Shown one piece after another: positions 25,094 to 33,234 of a stretch of 64,000 nt of DNA (positions are counted from its first letter, which is position 1; each line of letters opens with the position of its first letter). The DNA is taken from positions 62,001 to 126,000 of the forward strand of contig NZ_VIYJ01000007.1 of assembly GCF_008087085.1 (NCBI RefSeq). Reading direction: 5' to 3'. Origin of the DNA: Nocardioides rubriscoriae (lineage in GTDB: Bacteria; Actinomycetota; Actinomycetes; Propionibacteriales; Nocardioidaceae). The notes beneath the pieces are model-generated. The model was not told where the DNA came from. It was given only the letters and a program-made list of their open reading frames with translations, and made no database searches. A program made the position numbers and the translations under genes.

Positions 25094-26173
25094 TCAGGAC
25101 GCGGGTACGCCGAGCAGCCGGACGGTGCTGATGGCGGTGAAGTCGCGCCCCCGCGGGCCCGGGGCGGGCCGGCTCACCGAGAGGATCCGCAGCTGCACGG
25201 CGCTGGTCACGACGTCGACGTCGATGCTCTGCACCGAGCGCGACTGCGTGAGCGACTGGGGGACCACGGTGCCGTCGTCGAAGACCCACTCGACGGCCAG
25301 GACCCGCCGGTTGGCGGTGTAGCCGTCGTAGCCCGGGTCGGTCTTGGCGTAGCCGTTGAGCAGGCCCACCTCGGCCAGCCGGGTCGGCTGGTCGAGGGTG
25401 AAGGTGAGGGTCGAGCCGCTCTCGTCGCCGGGGCTGCGCCAGGCGGTGTCGTCCTGGCGGTCGAGCATGTTGTAGGCGTCGTAGCGCACCGCGTTGCCGT
25501 TGACGTCGACCCCGGGCTCGGCGGTGTCGGGCGCGACCGCGGTCGCCGCGCTCGCGACGTCGGTGGCGTCGTCGGGGAAGACCGCAGTGGGGGACGACGT
25601 CGGGTCCGTGGGGGTCGAGGTCGACGGCGCGGTGCTGGGGGCGGTCGGGCTGGCCGAGCCGGTGGCCGGTGCCTGCTGCCCGACGTCGCTCGCCTCGCCG
25701 TCCCCGTTGTCGCCGGAGCCCCCGCCGAGGAGCAGGAAGCCGCCGAGGCCGACGAGGAGCAGCAGCACCGCGGCGCCCACCACCCAGGGCAGCGCCGAGC
25801 GCCGGCCGTGGGCGTGCGTGTGGGCGTGCGAGTGTGGTGCGCCCCCGGCCCCGACCGTGGTCGGGGTGTCCCAGGCCGCGGGGGTGGCGGCGGGAGCGAC
25901 CGGCCCGGGCGGACCGGTGGGGTCGTCGGCGTACATCGGGTAGCGCGCCTGGGGCGGGGTCTCGAACACCGGCGGTGGTGCGGCGGGTGCCCAGGACGAC
26001 CCGGCGGGGTCGGCCGACGGGACCGCGGGGCGCTCCGCGGTGGCCGTGCGCCAGTCGTCGCCGGCGGTGGCGGCGTCGGTGGCGGCGTCGGTGCCGGCGT
26101 CGCGCGGGTGCCCGCAGTTGACGCAGTAGCGGCCGACGCCGAGGGCGTGGCCGCAGCGTGCGCACAGGTCCAA
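25094..26173 (-). CDS. Zinc-ribbon membrane protein with discoidin-like C-terminal domain
   Basis: 359 residues from a TTG at 26173 with the strong RBS GGAGGAG, so longer upstream readings are rejected. N-terminus: a zinc ribbon (CARCGH...CVNCGH). Then a long Pro/Ala/Thr linker, His-rich SHAHTHAHG, one transmembrane helix (about 140-165, VVGAAVLLLLVGLGGFLLLG), an acidic/Thr linker, and an exported beta-sandwich (about 230-359: NMLDRQDDTAWRSPGDESGS, LTFTLDQPTRLAEVGLLNGY). The last part is like the F5/8 or 'NADase-type glycan-binding' domain found in actinobacterial zinc-ribbon proteins. Probably binds a wall carbohydrate; inferred. Confidence 0.82.
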   Translation of the reverse strand: MDLCARCGHALGVGRYCVNCGHPRDAGTDAATDAATAGDDWRTATAERPAVPSADPAGSSWAPAAPPPVFETPPQARYPMYADDPTGPPGPVAPAATPAAWDTPTTVGAGGAPHSHAHTHAHGRRSALPWVVGAAVLLLLVGLGGFLLLGGGSGDNGDGEASDVGQQAPATGSASPTAPSTAPSTSTPTDPTSSPTAVFPDDATDVASAATAVAPDTAEPGVDVNGNAVRYDAYNMLDRQDDTAWRSPGDESGSTLTFTLDQPTRLAEVGLLNGYAKTDPGYDGYTANRRVLAVEWVFDDGTVVPQSLTQSRSVQSIDVDVVTSAVQLRILSVSRPAPGPRGRDFTAISTVRLLGVPAS

Positions 26174-26294
26174 CGGTCGACTCCTCCGGGCTGGGTTGCG
26201 GGCCACCCTAACCAAGCGCGGCCCACCACGACGGGGACGAACCCCGTACCCGGCCCCCGGTCAGCCGCCGGTCAGCCGCCGGTCGGCCCCCGGG

Positions 26295-27347
26295 TCAGCC
26301 CTGGCCGACCCGCTCGTGCGAGCCGACCCGGCCGACCATGGCCGGCAGGCGCCGGCAGGCCTGGGCGAGCTCGCGCAGCTCGGTGCCGAGCAGGGCCTGC
26401 GGGCCGTCGCACAGCGCCGACTCGGGGTCGGGGTGGACGTCGACGATGATGCCGTCGGCGCCGACCGCGATGGCGGCGCGCGACAGCGGGACGACGAGGT
26501 CCTTGCGGCCGGCCGCGTGCGAGGGGTCGACGATGATCGGCAGGTGGCTGGTCGCCTGCACGACCGGGACCGCGGAGATGTCGAGGGTGTTGCGCGTCGA
26601 CGGCTCGAAGGTCCGGATGCCGCGCTCGCACAGGACGACGTCGAGGTTGCCGCGCTGGGCGATGTACTCGGCCGCCATCAGCCACTCCTCGATCGTCGCG
26701 GTCATGCCGCGCTTGAGCAGCACCGGCTTCCCGGCGTCGCCGGCGGCCTGGAGCAGGCCGAAGTTGGCCATGTTGCGGGTGCCGATCTGCAGCATGTCGG
26801 CGTGCTCGGCGACCACGGGCACGTCCCGGGCGTCGACGACCTCGGTCACCACCGGCATGCCCGTCGCGGCGCTGACGTCGGCGAGGATCTCGAGCCCCCG
26901 CACGCCCAGGCCCTGGAAGGCGTACGGCGACGTGCGCGGCTTGTAGGCGCCGCCGCGCAGGATCGTCGCCCCGGCCGACTGCGCCATCCGGGCGGCCTCG
27001 AGGGTCTGCTCGGGGGTCTCGACCGCGCACGGGCCGGCCATGAAGGTGAAGGTGTCGGGGCCGATCGGCACCCGGCGGCTGCCCTCGGCGCCCACCCAGA
27101 CCGTGGACCGCTCGGCGTGGTGCTGGCGGCTGACGAGCTTGTAGGGGTCGGAGATCCGGTGGACGTCGGCGACGCCGCGCAGGGTGCGCAGGTTGAGCCC
27201 GTGGAAGGACTCGAGGTCGCCGACCAGGCCGATGATGGTGCGGACGACGCCCTTGCTGACGAACGCCTCACCGCCGACCGACTCGACCTTCTCGACGACG
27301 TGCGCGACGTCCTCGTCGGTGGCGTCCGGGGACATGACGACGACCAT
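26295..27347 (-). CDS. aroF: Type I-beta DAHP synthase with N-terminal regulatory domain
   Basis: 350 residues from the ATG at 27347. The N-terminal ~75 residues form a ferredoxin-like regulatory domain (VVVMSPDATDEDVAHVVEKV), as in Thermotoga-type enzymes where it binds Tyr or Phe. The catalytic barrel follows: FMAGPCAVE, GAYKPRTSPYAFQGLG, LLKRGMTATIEEWLMAAEYI, CERGIRTF and IVDPSHAAGRKD. Same reaction as the class II enzyme at 15824 but unrelated in sequence. It is preceded by a 171-base leader with a 19-residue peptide rich in Tyr/Phe and two hairpins, so attenuation by aromatic amino acid supply is likely in addition to feedback inhibition. Confidence 0.94.
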   Translation of the reverse strand: MVVVMSPDATDEDVAHVVEKVESVGGEAFVSKGVVRTIIGLVGDLESFHGLNLRTLRGVADVHRISDPYKLVSRQHHAERSTVWVGAEGSRRVPIGPDTFTFMAGPCAVETPEQTLEAARMAQSAGATILRGGAYKPRTSPYAFQGLGVRGLEILADVSAATGMPVVTEVVDARDVPVVAEHADMLQIGTRNMANFGLLQAAGDAGKPVLLKRGMTATIEEWLMAAEYIAQRGNLDVVLCERGIRTFEPSTRNTLDISAVPVVQATSHLPIIVDPSHAAGRKDLVVPLSRAAIAVGADGIIVDVHPDPESALCDGPQALLGTELRELAQACRRLPAMVGRVGSHERVGQG

Positions 27348-27413
27348 GGTGTTCCTCGTGTTCTCTGTGTCGTGCTGGGGGCGGTGCTCCGGCGGCCCGG
27401 CCCGGGCATGACG

Positions 27414-27441
27414 AACGCCCCGGGCCATCGGCCGGGGCGTT
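27414..27441 (-). terminator. Candidate attenuator terminator before aroF
   Basis: On the minus strand AACGCCCCGG pairs with CCGGGGCGTT over an 8-base loop, perfect 10-base stem. It lies after the leader-peptide stop and 66 bases before the aroF start. No U-run follows, which is common in GC-rich actinobacterial terminators. Confidence 0.65.
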
Positions 27442-27458
27442 GGTGGGTGCGGGCGCGT

Positions 27459-27518
27459 CTAGGGACGAGCCTGCACGGGAGCTCCCGGCAGGTGTCCGAA
27501 GAAATAGGTGCGCGCCAC
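27459..27518 (-). CDS. Leader peptide of aroF, Tyr-Phe-Phe attenuator
   Basis: A 19-residue frame reads VARTYFFGHLPGAPVQARP and ends in TAG. It begins with GTG 7 bases after a TAGGGT box, so the mRNA would start at this codon. The run Tyr-Phe-Phe near the start would stall ribosomes when charged Tyr- or Phe-tRNA is scarce. A stem-loop (27470-27492, core CGGGAGCTCCCG) overlaps the codons after the stall point, and the terminator-like stem follows. This is the layout of amino-acid attenuators. The peptide itself needs no other function. Confidence 0.7.
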   Translation of the reverse strand: MARTYFFGHLPGAPVQARP

Positions 27519-27525
27519 GAGACGA

Positions 27526-27531
27526 ACCCTA
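27526..27531 (-). promoter_or_regulatory. -10 box TAGGGT of the aroF leader transcript
   Basis: Minus-strand TAGGGT, 7 bases before the leader-peptide GTG. It is the only -10-like box in the 242-base gap that reads toward aroF. Confidence 0.65.
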
Positions 27532-27589
27532 GCCGGGGTGGGGCGCGGTGGCCGTGGTGTGCCAGTCCGTGGACAGGAGGGACGCGGGG

Positions 27590-28495
27590 TCAGACCGCGA
27601 GGTGCTGGACGTCGCCGGGGTCCGGGCCCTGGGTCGTACGCCGCGGCCCGGCCTCGACGACGAGCATGGCGGCCACGACCAGCGCGCCGCCGCCGAGCAG
27701 TCGCCAGGTGAGCGACTCGCCGCCCAGCCCCACCGCGAAGGTCGCTGCGAAGACCGGCTCCATGCTCATCACGATCGCGGCGCGCGTGGGGGCGAGGTGG
27801 GCCTGCGCCCAGGTCTGCGCGATGAGGGCGGCCGCGCCGGCCACGACCGCCATGTAGACGACCGACAGCCAGTCGCCCGCCGAGGCGGGCAGCACCACGC
27901 CGTCGGGGGCGGTGGCGACCAGGCAGATCGTCGCGATCACGAGCAGCTGCAGGATCGACAGCCCGAGCGCCTCGTCGGCGTCGGCCCACGCGCCCAGCGC
28001 GACGATGTGCAGGGCGTAGAGGATCGCGGCCACCAGGGTGATCGCCTCGCCGTAGCCGATCGAGAGGCCGTCGAGGGTCAGGACCGCGAGGCCGGTGGTG
28101 GCGAGCACGACCGCGCCCCAGGTCCAGGCGGTCAGCCGGGTGCGCAGCAGCACGGCGGCAAGCAGGGGCGTCGCGACGACGTACAGCCCGGTCACGAAGC
28201 CGGACACGCTCGCTGCCGTGTGCGCGAGCCCGGCGGTCTGCAGGATCTGCGCGAGGCCGTAGAGACCGCCGAGCACGAGGCCGCGGCGGCGTGCCTCGGG
28301 GGAGAGCCGACCGATCGCCCGCGGGGCCACGACCAGCATCACGGCCCCGGCGACCAGGAACCGCACGGCCAGGAAGTCGAGCGTCGGGACGCGCTCGAGG
28401 AGGTCCTTGATGAGGATGAACGTCGAGCCCCACACCATCGTCATCGCGAGCAGCGCGAGGGTCGCCAGGGTCGCGCGGCTCGGACGGTCGGACAC
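27590..28495 (-). CDS. EamA-family (DMT superfamily) transporter
   Basis: 301 residues, ten hydrophobic helices in two homologous halves. Seen: helix 1 MTMVWGSTFILIKDLLERVP and the repeat hallmark in the second half, EPVFAATFAVGLGGESLTWRLLGGGALV, where Pro/Glu and the terminal glycine run are typical of EamA domains. Members export amino acids, metabolites or drugs. It stands just upstream of, and on the same strand as, the aroF leader; export of an aromatic compound is possible but not shown. GTG start. Confidence 0.9.
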   Translation of the reverse strand: MSDRPSRATLATLALLAMTMVWGSTFILIKDLLERVPTLDFLAVRFLVAGAVMLVVAPRAIGRLSPEARRRGLVLGGLYGLAQILQTAGLAHTAASVSGFVTGLYVVATPLLAAVLLRTRLTAWTWGAVVLATTGLAVLTLDGLSIGYGEAITLVAAILYALHIVALGAWADADEALGLSILQLLVIATICLVATAPDGVVLPASAGDWLSVVYMAVVAGAAALIAQTWAQAHLAPTRAAIVMSMEPVFAATFAVGLGGESLTWRLLGGGALVVAAMLVVEAGPRRTTQGPDPGDVQHLAV

Positions 28496-28545
28496 CGGCC
28501 CAGCCTGGCAGCCTCGGGATCGCGCGCCCCGGACGGGGCGGGTGG

Positions 28546-30630
28546 TCAGACGACGTAGAGGGTGATGGTGCTGCCCACGGGCGCCCGGCTGCCGAAGCCG
28601 GGGTCGCTGCGGGTGACGTAGCCGAGGCCGAAGCCGCCGGGGGCGTCCTGCACGTCGACGTCGAAGCCGGCGTCGCGCATGGCCTGCTCGGCCGCCGCGA
28701 CCCCGAAGAGGTAGGTGTCGGGCACCTCGACCAGCTCGGGACCGCGCGAGACGACGAGCTCGACGACGCCGCCCTTGGTCAGGGTGCCGGACTCGGGGCT
28801 CTGCGAGATGACGTCGCCCTCGGGGACCTCGTCGCTGTACTCCCGCCCGACCACGCGCGCGACCAGCCGGCGGCGCTCGAGCTGGGCGGTGACGTCGTCG
28901 ACCGGCTGGCCGACCCAGCGGCCCACGGGGATCGGCCGCTTGCCCTTGGACAGCACGAGGTCGACGGTGGTGCCCGGCTCGAGCTCGGTGCCGGCCGGCG
29001 GGTCGCTGGCCAGCACGATGCCCTCGGGGACCTTGTCCGACCAGCGGCCGGTGCTCTCGCCGAACTCGAGCTGGCGCTCGATCAGGGCGTCCTGGGCGGC
29101 GTCCTCGTCGAGGCCGCGGACCGTGGGCACCCGCAGCTCGCCGAGCGAGAGGGTGAGGGTCACGGTGTCGCCCGGCAGCACCTGGGCGCCGCCGCGCGGG
29201 TCGGCGGCGACGACCGTGCCGGCCGGCAGGTCGGGGTCGTAGACCGGGTCGGCGTAGGCGACGTCGAGGCCGGCGTCGTCGAGGCTGGCGACGGCGGCCG
29301 CCTGGTCCTGCCCGGTGACGGTGGGGGCCACGGTGTAGCGCGCCCAGCCGTACCAGAACGCGCCACCACCGATGGCCAGCGCGACCACGAGCGCGAGGGC
29401 CAGCAGCAGCGGCCCCCGTCGGCGTCGGCGGGGGCGCCCACCGACCGGGCCGACCGGGCCGACCGGGCCGCGCGGTGCCGGGCGGTCAGGGGGGCGCACG
29501 TCGCGTCGTACGGGCCGGGTCGGCGGGGGCAGCTGGGGCAGCATCGTCGTCGGCTGGGCCCGGTCGAACGGCTCCCAGGCGTGGGCGGCCAGCTCGTCGA
29601 GGTCGGTGGTGCCGTGCGGGTCGAGGTCGTGGGGGCCGCCGCGGTCGTCGCTGTCGTCGAGGCGGGGGGCCGGGTGCAGGGCGAGGTCCTGGGTCAGCTC
29701 GGGGTCGTCGCGCAGCCCCTCGGCCAGGGCCTGGCCGACCCGGTGCACCTGGTGCAGCAGCACCGCCGCGTCGGCCGGACGCCGGGTGCGGTCGCGCGCG
29801 GTCGCGCGGGCGACCAGCGCGTCGACGTACGGCGGCAGGTCGGGGACCCGCTCGGAGGGCGGGGGCACGTCGTGGTGGACGTGCTTGTAGGCCACCGCGA
29901 TCGGGGTCTCGCCCTCGTGGGGCTTGACCCCGGTGAGCAGCTCGTAGAGCAGGACCCCGGCGGCGTAGACGTCGGCGCGCTCGTCGGCCCGGCCGTCGAC
30001 GACCAGCTCGGGGGCGAGGTAGGACACCGTGCCGATCAGCACGCCCTGGGTCGCGGTGTGCTGGGTGTCGGCGCTGATGGCCTTGGCCAGCCCGAAGTCG
30101 GCGACCTTGACGCGTCCGTCGTCGGAGATCAGCACGTTCTCGGGCTTGACGTCGCGGTGGATGAGCCCGGCCCGGTGGGCCGCGGCGAGCGCGGAGAGCA
30201 CGGGCTCGATCAGGGCGAGCGCCCGCGCCGGCGGCATCGGGCTCTCCTTGGCGATGGTGTCGCGCAGCGTGTGGCCGCTGACCAGCTCCATGACGAGGAA
30301 GACGACGCCGTCGTCGTCGCCCTGGTCGTGGACGGCGACGACGTGGGGGTGCGAGAGCCGCGCCGCGGCCCGGGCCTCGCGGACGAACCGCTCGGCGAAG
30401 TCGCGGTCGGAGTCGGAGTCGGACAGCCCGGCGTGCATCACCTTGACCGCGACGGTCCGGTCGAGCCGGACGTCGAGGGCCTCGAAGACGCTGGCCATCC
30501 CGCCACGAGCGATCCGGGGGCCGAGCCGGTAGCGACCGTCGAGGAGCCGCCCGGTGAGAGGGTTGGGAGGCACACCACGTTCTGCGGGCACGGCAGGCCG
30601 CGCGCCGCCGGCGCCGGGGCGTGTCTGCAC
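28546..30630 (-). CDS. pknL: Ser/Thr protein kinase with four PASTA domains (PknL-type locus)
   Basis: 694 residues from the GTG at 30630 (AGGAGG six bases upstream). Kinase domain about 34-300: IARGGMASVFEA loop, K63, D160 in HRDVKPEN, D178 in VADFGLAK, YLAPE. A long linker leads to one transmembrane helix (about 405-430) and four PASTA repeats outside (last one ends LYVV). PASTA units bind peptidoglycan fragments and beta-lactams. The kinase faces an Rv2175c-type gene, as pknL does in mycobacteria; M. tuberculosis PknL lacks PASTA units, so this is a longer architecture. In other genomes PASTA kinases sit near the origin with pbpA/rodA instead. Confidence 0.92.
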   Translation of the reverse strand: MQTRPGAGGARPAVPAERGVPPNPLTGRLLDGRYRLGPRIARGGMASVFEALDVRLDRTVAVKVMHAGLSDSDSDRDFAERFVREARAAARLSHPHVVAVHDQGDDDGVVFLVMELVSGHTLRDTIAKESPMPPARALALIEPVLSALAAAHRAGLIHRDVKPENVLISDDGRVKVADFGLAKAISADTQHTATQGVLIGTVSYLAPELVVDGRADERADVYAAGVLLYELLTGVKPHEGETPIAVAYKHVHHDVPPPSERVPDLPPYVDALVARATARDRTRRPADAAVLLHQVHRVGQALAEGLRDDPELTQDLALHPAPRLDDSDDRGGPHDLDPHGTTDLDELAAHAWEPFDRAQPTTMLPQLPPPTRPVRRDVRPPDRPAPRGPVGPVGPVGGRPRRRRRGPLLLALALVVALAIGGGAFWYGWARYTVAPTVTGQDQAAAVASLDDAGLDVAYADPVYDPDLPAGTVVAADPRGGAQVLPGDTVTLTLSLGELRVPTVRGLDEDAAQDALIERQLEFGESTGRWSDKVPEGIVLASDPPAGTELEPGTTVDLVLSKGKRPIPVGRWVGQPVDDVTAQLERRRLVARVVGREYSDEVPEGDVISQSPESGTLTKGGVVELVVSRGPELVEVPDTYLFGVAAAEQAMRDAGFDVDVQDAPGGFGLGYVTRSDPGFGSRAPVGSTITLYVV

Positions 30631-30738
30631 GTCGACCCTCCTGACCGGCGGGGGGAAGACGCCGGAGTGCCCATGGTACGGCGGCGGCGCCCGCCGGGCG
30701 GCGCCACCGGCCCCGGCGTGGCGTGCAAAACTGGCGCC

Positions 30739-31125
30739 ATGTCGACCGATCCGAGCACCCCGCCCCCCTTGGCCGAGGCCGACCTGGCCGCGCTGGTGCC
30801 CGAGTGGATCGACTGGGCCGAGGCCGCCCGCCGGCTGGGGGTCAGCGTCGGCAAGGTCCGCACGATGATCCGCGAGCACGAGCTCGCGGCGGCCGTCCCG
30901 ACCCCCGGCGCGGGCCAGCAGGTGCCGGCCGACCTCATCCAGGACGGCCTGCCGGTCAAGGGCCTGCCCGGGCTGCTCACGGTGATGCACGACAACGGCT
31001 ACGACGACCGCGAGTGCATCGCGTGGCTGTTCCTCGACCAGGACTTCCCGGGCCGGGCGATCGACGCGCTGCGCGAGAACCGCGGCACCGAGGTGAAGCG
31101 ACGCGCCCAGGCGATGGCGTTCTGA
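30739..31125 (+). CDS. Rv2175c-family DNA-binding protein
   Basis: 128 residues. N-terminal winged HTH of the MerR/excisionase shape: DWAEAARRLGVSVGKVRTMIREHELAA, then a basic strand and a C-terminal domain PGLLTVMHDNGYDDRECIAWLFLDQDFPGRAIDALRENR (conserved in the family). In M. tuberculosis the orthologue binds DNA and is phosphorylated by the neighbouring PknL, which stops DNA binding (established there, from memory). Threonines near this N-terminus (STDPSTPP) could play that role. Divergent from the kinase gene across 108 bases; the regulated genes are unknown. Confidence 0.9.
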   Translation: MSTDPSTPPPLAEADLAALVPEWIDWAEAARRLGVSVGKVRTMIREHELAAAVPTPGAGQQVPADLIQDGLPVKGLPGLLTVMHDNGYDDRECIAWLFLDQDFPGRAIDALRENRGTEVKRRAQAMAF

Positions 31126-31131
31126 GGCGGC

Positions 31132-31689
31132 GTGGTCATCCACCGCGTACCGCCCCGCCCCGACGGGTTCGTCCCCCGCACCTCCGGCGCCCTGTCGATG
31201 GTGCTGGTGCTGCTGGTCGTGCTCGGCGTCTGGTTCCTCAACGGGCGTGACCCCGGCACCGGCACCACCGCGCTCGACCCGGGCGCCCGGACCAGCTCGG
31301 TGCCGTCCCCGGTGGTGTCGTCGGCGCCCTCCGCGACCGACCCCGCGACCGACCCCGCGACCGACCCCGCGACCGACCCCGCGACCGACCCCGCGACCGA
31401 CCCCGGCAGCGGCCTGCCCTACGTCGACCTGGCCGACCTGCCGCCGCAGGCGTCCGACACCGTCGACCTGATCGACCGGGGGCCGCCCTACCCCTACGCC
31501 CAGGACGGCTCGACCTTCGGCAACTTCGAGTTGATCCTGCCCGAGCGCGAGCGCGGCTACTACGAGGAGTTCACCGTCGAGACCCCGGGCTCCGACGATC
31601 GGGGCGCGCGGCGAATCGTGGCCGGTGCCGACGGCGAGCTCTACTGGACCCAGGACCACTACGCGTCGTTCGAGCGGATCCGGCGGTGA
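31132..31689 (+). CDS. Exported guanyl-specific RNase (RNase Sa/N1 family)
   Basis: 185 residues from a GTG six bases after the previous stop. An N-terminal helix (about 20-38, LSMVLVLLVVLGVWFLNG) targets it to the membrane or outside. A six-fold Ala-Thr-Asp-Pro repeat forms a linker (about 68-91). The C-terminal 85 residues are RNase Sa-like: LPPQASDTVDLIDRGPPYPY, then E146 in YYEEFTV, R157, R161 and H176 in DHYASF, equal to catalytic E54/R65/R69/H85 of RNase Sa. The two cysteines of RNase Sa are absent. Its inhibitor gene follows. A secreted toxin or RNA scavenger. Confidence 0.92.
   Translation: MVIHRVPPRPDGFVPRTSGALSMVLVLLVVLGVWFLNGRDPGTGTTALDPGARTSSVPSPVVSSAPSATDPATDPATDPATDPATDPATDPGSGLPYVDLADLPPQASDTVDLIDRGPPYPYAQDGSTFGNFELILPERERGYYEEFTVETPGSDDRGARRIVAGADGELYWTQDHYASFERIRR
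31333..31404 (+). repeat. Six tandem copies of a 12-base unit in the RNase linker
   Basis: GCGACCGACCCC occurs six times without change at 31333, 31345, 31357, 31369, 31381 and 31393. Perfect identity points to recent expansion; length changes would only alter the linker. Confidence 0.95.
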
Positions 31690-31696
31690 GGTCGGC

Positions 31697-32101
31697 GTGA
31701 GCGGCCTGGCCGGGCTGCTGGCCGGCCGCACGCCCCCGGGGGCCTACCGGTGGCACGCGGCGTACGACGTCGCCGACGTGCGCCATACCGTCGAGCTGGC
31801 CGGGCGACGGTTCGCCCACGTCGACGGCGCGCACGTCGCCACGGCGCCCGAGCTGCACGACGCGCTGGCTGCGGCGCTCGGGTTCCCCGACTGGTACGGC
31901 CGCAACCTCGACGCTCTGCACGACTGCCTGGGTGACCTGCCCGGCGGGCCGGGGTCGACCGTGCTGCTCTGGGACGCCTGGGGTGGCCTGGCGCGGGCCG
32001 AGCCGCGGGTCTTCGGCATCGCCGTCGAGCTGCTGGAGGAGTCGTTGACCCTGCTGCTGCGGGGCCCGGGGCCCGACCTCGCGCTGCCCTGGCTCGACTG
32101 A
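31697..32101 (+). CDS. Barstar-family RNase inhibitor
   Basis: 134 residues from a GTG 7 bases after the RNase stop. The barstar signature is clear: GFPDWYGRNLDALHDCLGDL. D72 and D76 match barstar D35 and D39, which plug the RNase active site; the Trp between them in barstar is His here. No signal peptide, so it stays in the cytosol and protects the cell from unsecreted enzyme. Order toxin then immunity gene in one unit is the usual barnase/barstar plan. Good confidence in family, inference for pairing. Confidence 0.92.
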   Translation: MSGLAGLLAGRTPPGAYRWHAAYDVADVRHTVELAGRRFAHVDGAHVATAPELHDALAAALGFPDWYGRNLDALHDCLGDLPGGPGSTVLLWDAWGGLARAEPRVFGIAVELLEESLTLLLRGPGPDLALPWLD

Positions 32102-32108
32102 GCCTCGC

Positions 32109-33203
32109 TCAGAGCACCCGCTGGGTGACCGCCCCGGCCAGCCCCGTGAGCACCTCGGTGGCCACGGGGTCGAGGCCGGCTGCGTCGAGGGCGGCGACCG
32201 CGACGTCGGCGAGCTCGGTGATGAGGGCCTCGACGCGTGCGTGGGCCCCGCTGGCGTCGATGACCTCGCGCAGCCGCGCCACCTCGTCGCCGCCGAGCGG
32301 GGTGCCCAGCGAGCAGTCGAGCAGGGCCGCGTCGGCCGCGGGTGCTCCCTCGAGGGCCAGGGCGACCAGGACGGTGCGCTTGCCCTCGACGAGGTCGTCG
32401 CCCGCGGGCTTGCCGGTGGTGGCGGGGTCGCCGTAGACCCCGAGGAGGTCGTCGCGCAGCTGGAAGGCCTCGCCGAGCGGCAGGCCGAAGCCGGTCAGCG
32501 CGTCGAGCACCTCGGGGCCCGCGCCGGCCAGGGCGGCGCCGACGTGGAGGGGGCGCTCGATGGAGTACTTGGCCGACTTGTAGCGCAGCACGGTCATCGC
32601 GGCGTCGACGTCGGCCGCGCCGCGGGCCTGCACCGAGACGTCGAGGAACTGCCCGGCGATCACCTCGGTGCGGCACAGGTCGAAGACCTCGAGGGCGGGT
32701 CCGACCCGAGACCAGTCGAAGCCGCAGCGGCGCAGCGCCTCGTCGGCCCACGCCTGCAGCAGGTCGCCGAGCAGGATCGCGGCGGCGGCGCCGTACTGCT
32801 CGGGGTCGCCGCGCCAGCCGGCCGCGCGGTGCTCGGCCTCGAGCGCGCGGTGGGCCGCCGGCCGGCCGCGACGGGTGTCGGAGGCGTCCATCAGGTCGTC
32901 GTGGGCCAGGGCGCTGGCGTGCAGCAGCTCGAGCGACGTGCAGGCCCGCAGCAGCATGGCCTCCTCGTCGTCGCCCACGACCGGCTGCACGGCCCGGAAC
33001 CCCCAGTGGCAGAACGCCGCACGGAACTTCTTGCCGCCCGCGACGGCGGTACGGGCCTCGGTCAGCAGCCGATCGGCGTCGGGGCCCAGCGGCGCGAGCA
33101 GCGCGCCCTGCGCGTCGAGGAAGTCGGTGAGGCTCGCGTCGAGCGCGGTGCGGAACCCGACGCCGTCCCAACGCTCTGTCCAGGAGATGTCGCCGATGCC
33201 CAC
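32109..33203 (-). CDS. idsA: Polyprenyl diphosphate synthase (IdsA type)
   Basis: 364 residues. Chain-elongating prenyltransferase adding isopentenyl diphosphate, probably geranylgeranyl length. First Asp-rich motif DDLMD in ALAHDDLMDASDTRRGRPAAHR, second LRDDLLGVYGDPATTGKPAGDD, plus KSAKYSIERPLH before it. These are the standard metal and substrate motifs. In M. tuberculosis idsA2 has the same neighbours (metF-like gene and Rv2175c). Product may feed menaquinone or carotenoids; a CrtI-like gene lies 1.6 kb away. Leaderless GTG start facing metF across only 31 bases. Confidence 0.93.
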   Translation of the reverse strand: MGIGDISWTERWDGVGFRTALDASLTDFLDAQGALLAPLGPDADRLLTEARTAVAGGKKFRAAFCHWGFRAVQPVVGDDEEAMLLRACTSLELLHASALAHDDLMDASDTRRGRPAAHRALEAEHRAAGWRGDPEQYGAAAAILLGDLLQAWADEALRRCGFDWSRVGPALEVFDLCRTEVIAGQFLDVSVQARGAADVDAAMTVLRYKSAKYSIERPLHVGAALAGAGPEVLDALTGFGLPLGEAFQLRDDLLGVYGDPATTGKPAGDDLVEGKRTVLVALALEGAPAADAALLDCSLGTPLGGDEVARLREVIDASGAHARVEALITELADVAVAALDAAGLDPVATEVLTGLAGAVTQRVL

Positions 33204-33209
33204 GCTTCG

Positions 33210-33227
33210 AGGCTAGAGCCATAAACT
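33210..33227. promoter_or_regulatory. Back-to-back leaderless -10 boxes for idsA and metF
   Basis: Minus-strand TAGCCT at 33210-33215 lies 6 bases before the idsA GTG; plus-strand TAAACT at 33222-33227 lies 7 bases before the metF ATG. The whole intergenic gap is 31 bases, so each -35 region is inside the opposite gene's start. Confidence 0.6.
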
Positions 33228-33234
33228 CGGGCCC

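Noticed and set aside
27414..27441. Riboswitch before aroF
   Set aside because: The leader is short, has a translated YFF peptide and simple stems; nothing resembles a known aptamer class, so attenuation is the simpler reading.
31333..31404. Six regular repeats considered as CRISPR or attachment site
   Set aside because: Period is 12 bases with no spacers and it lies in frame within the RNase gene.
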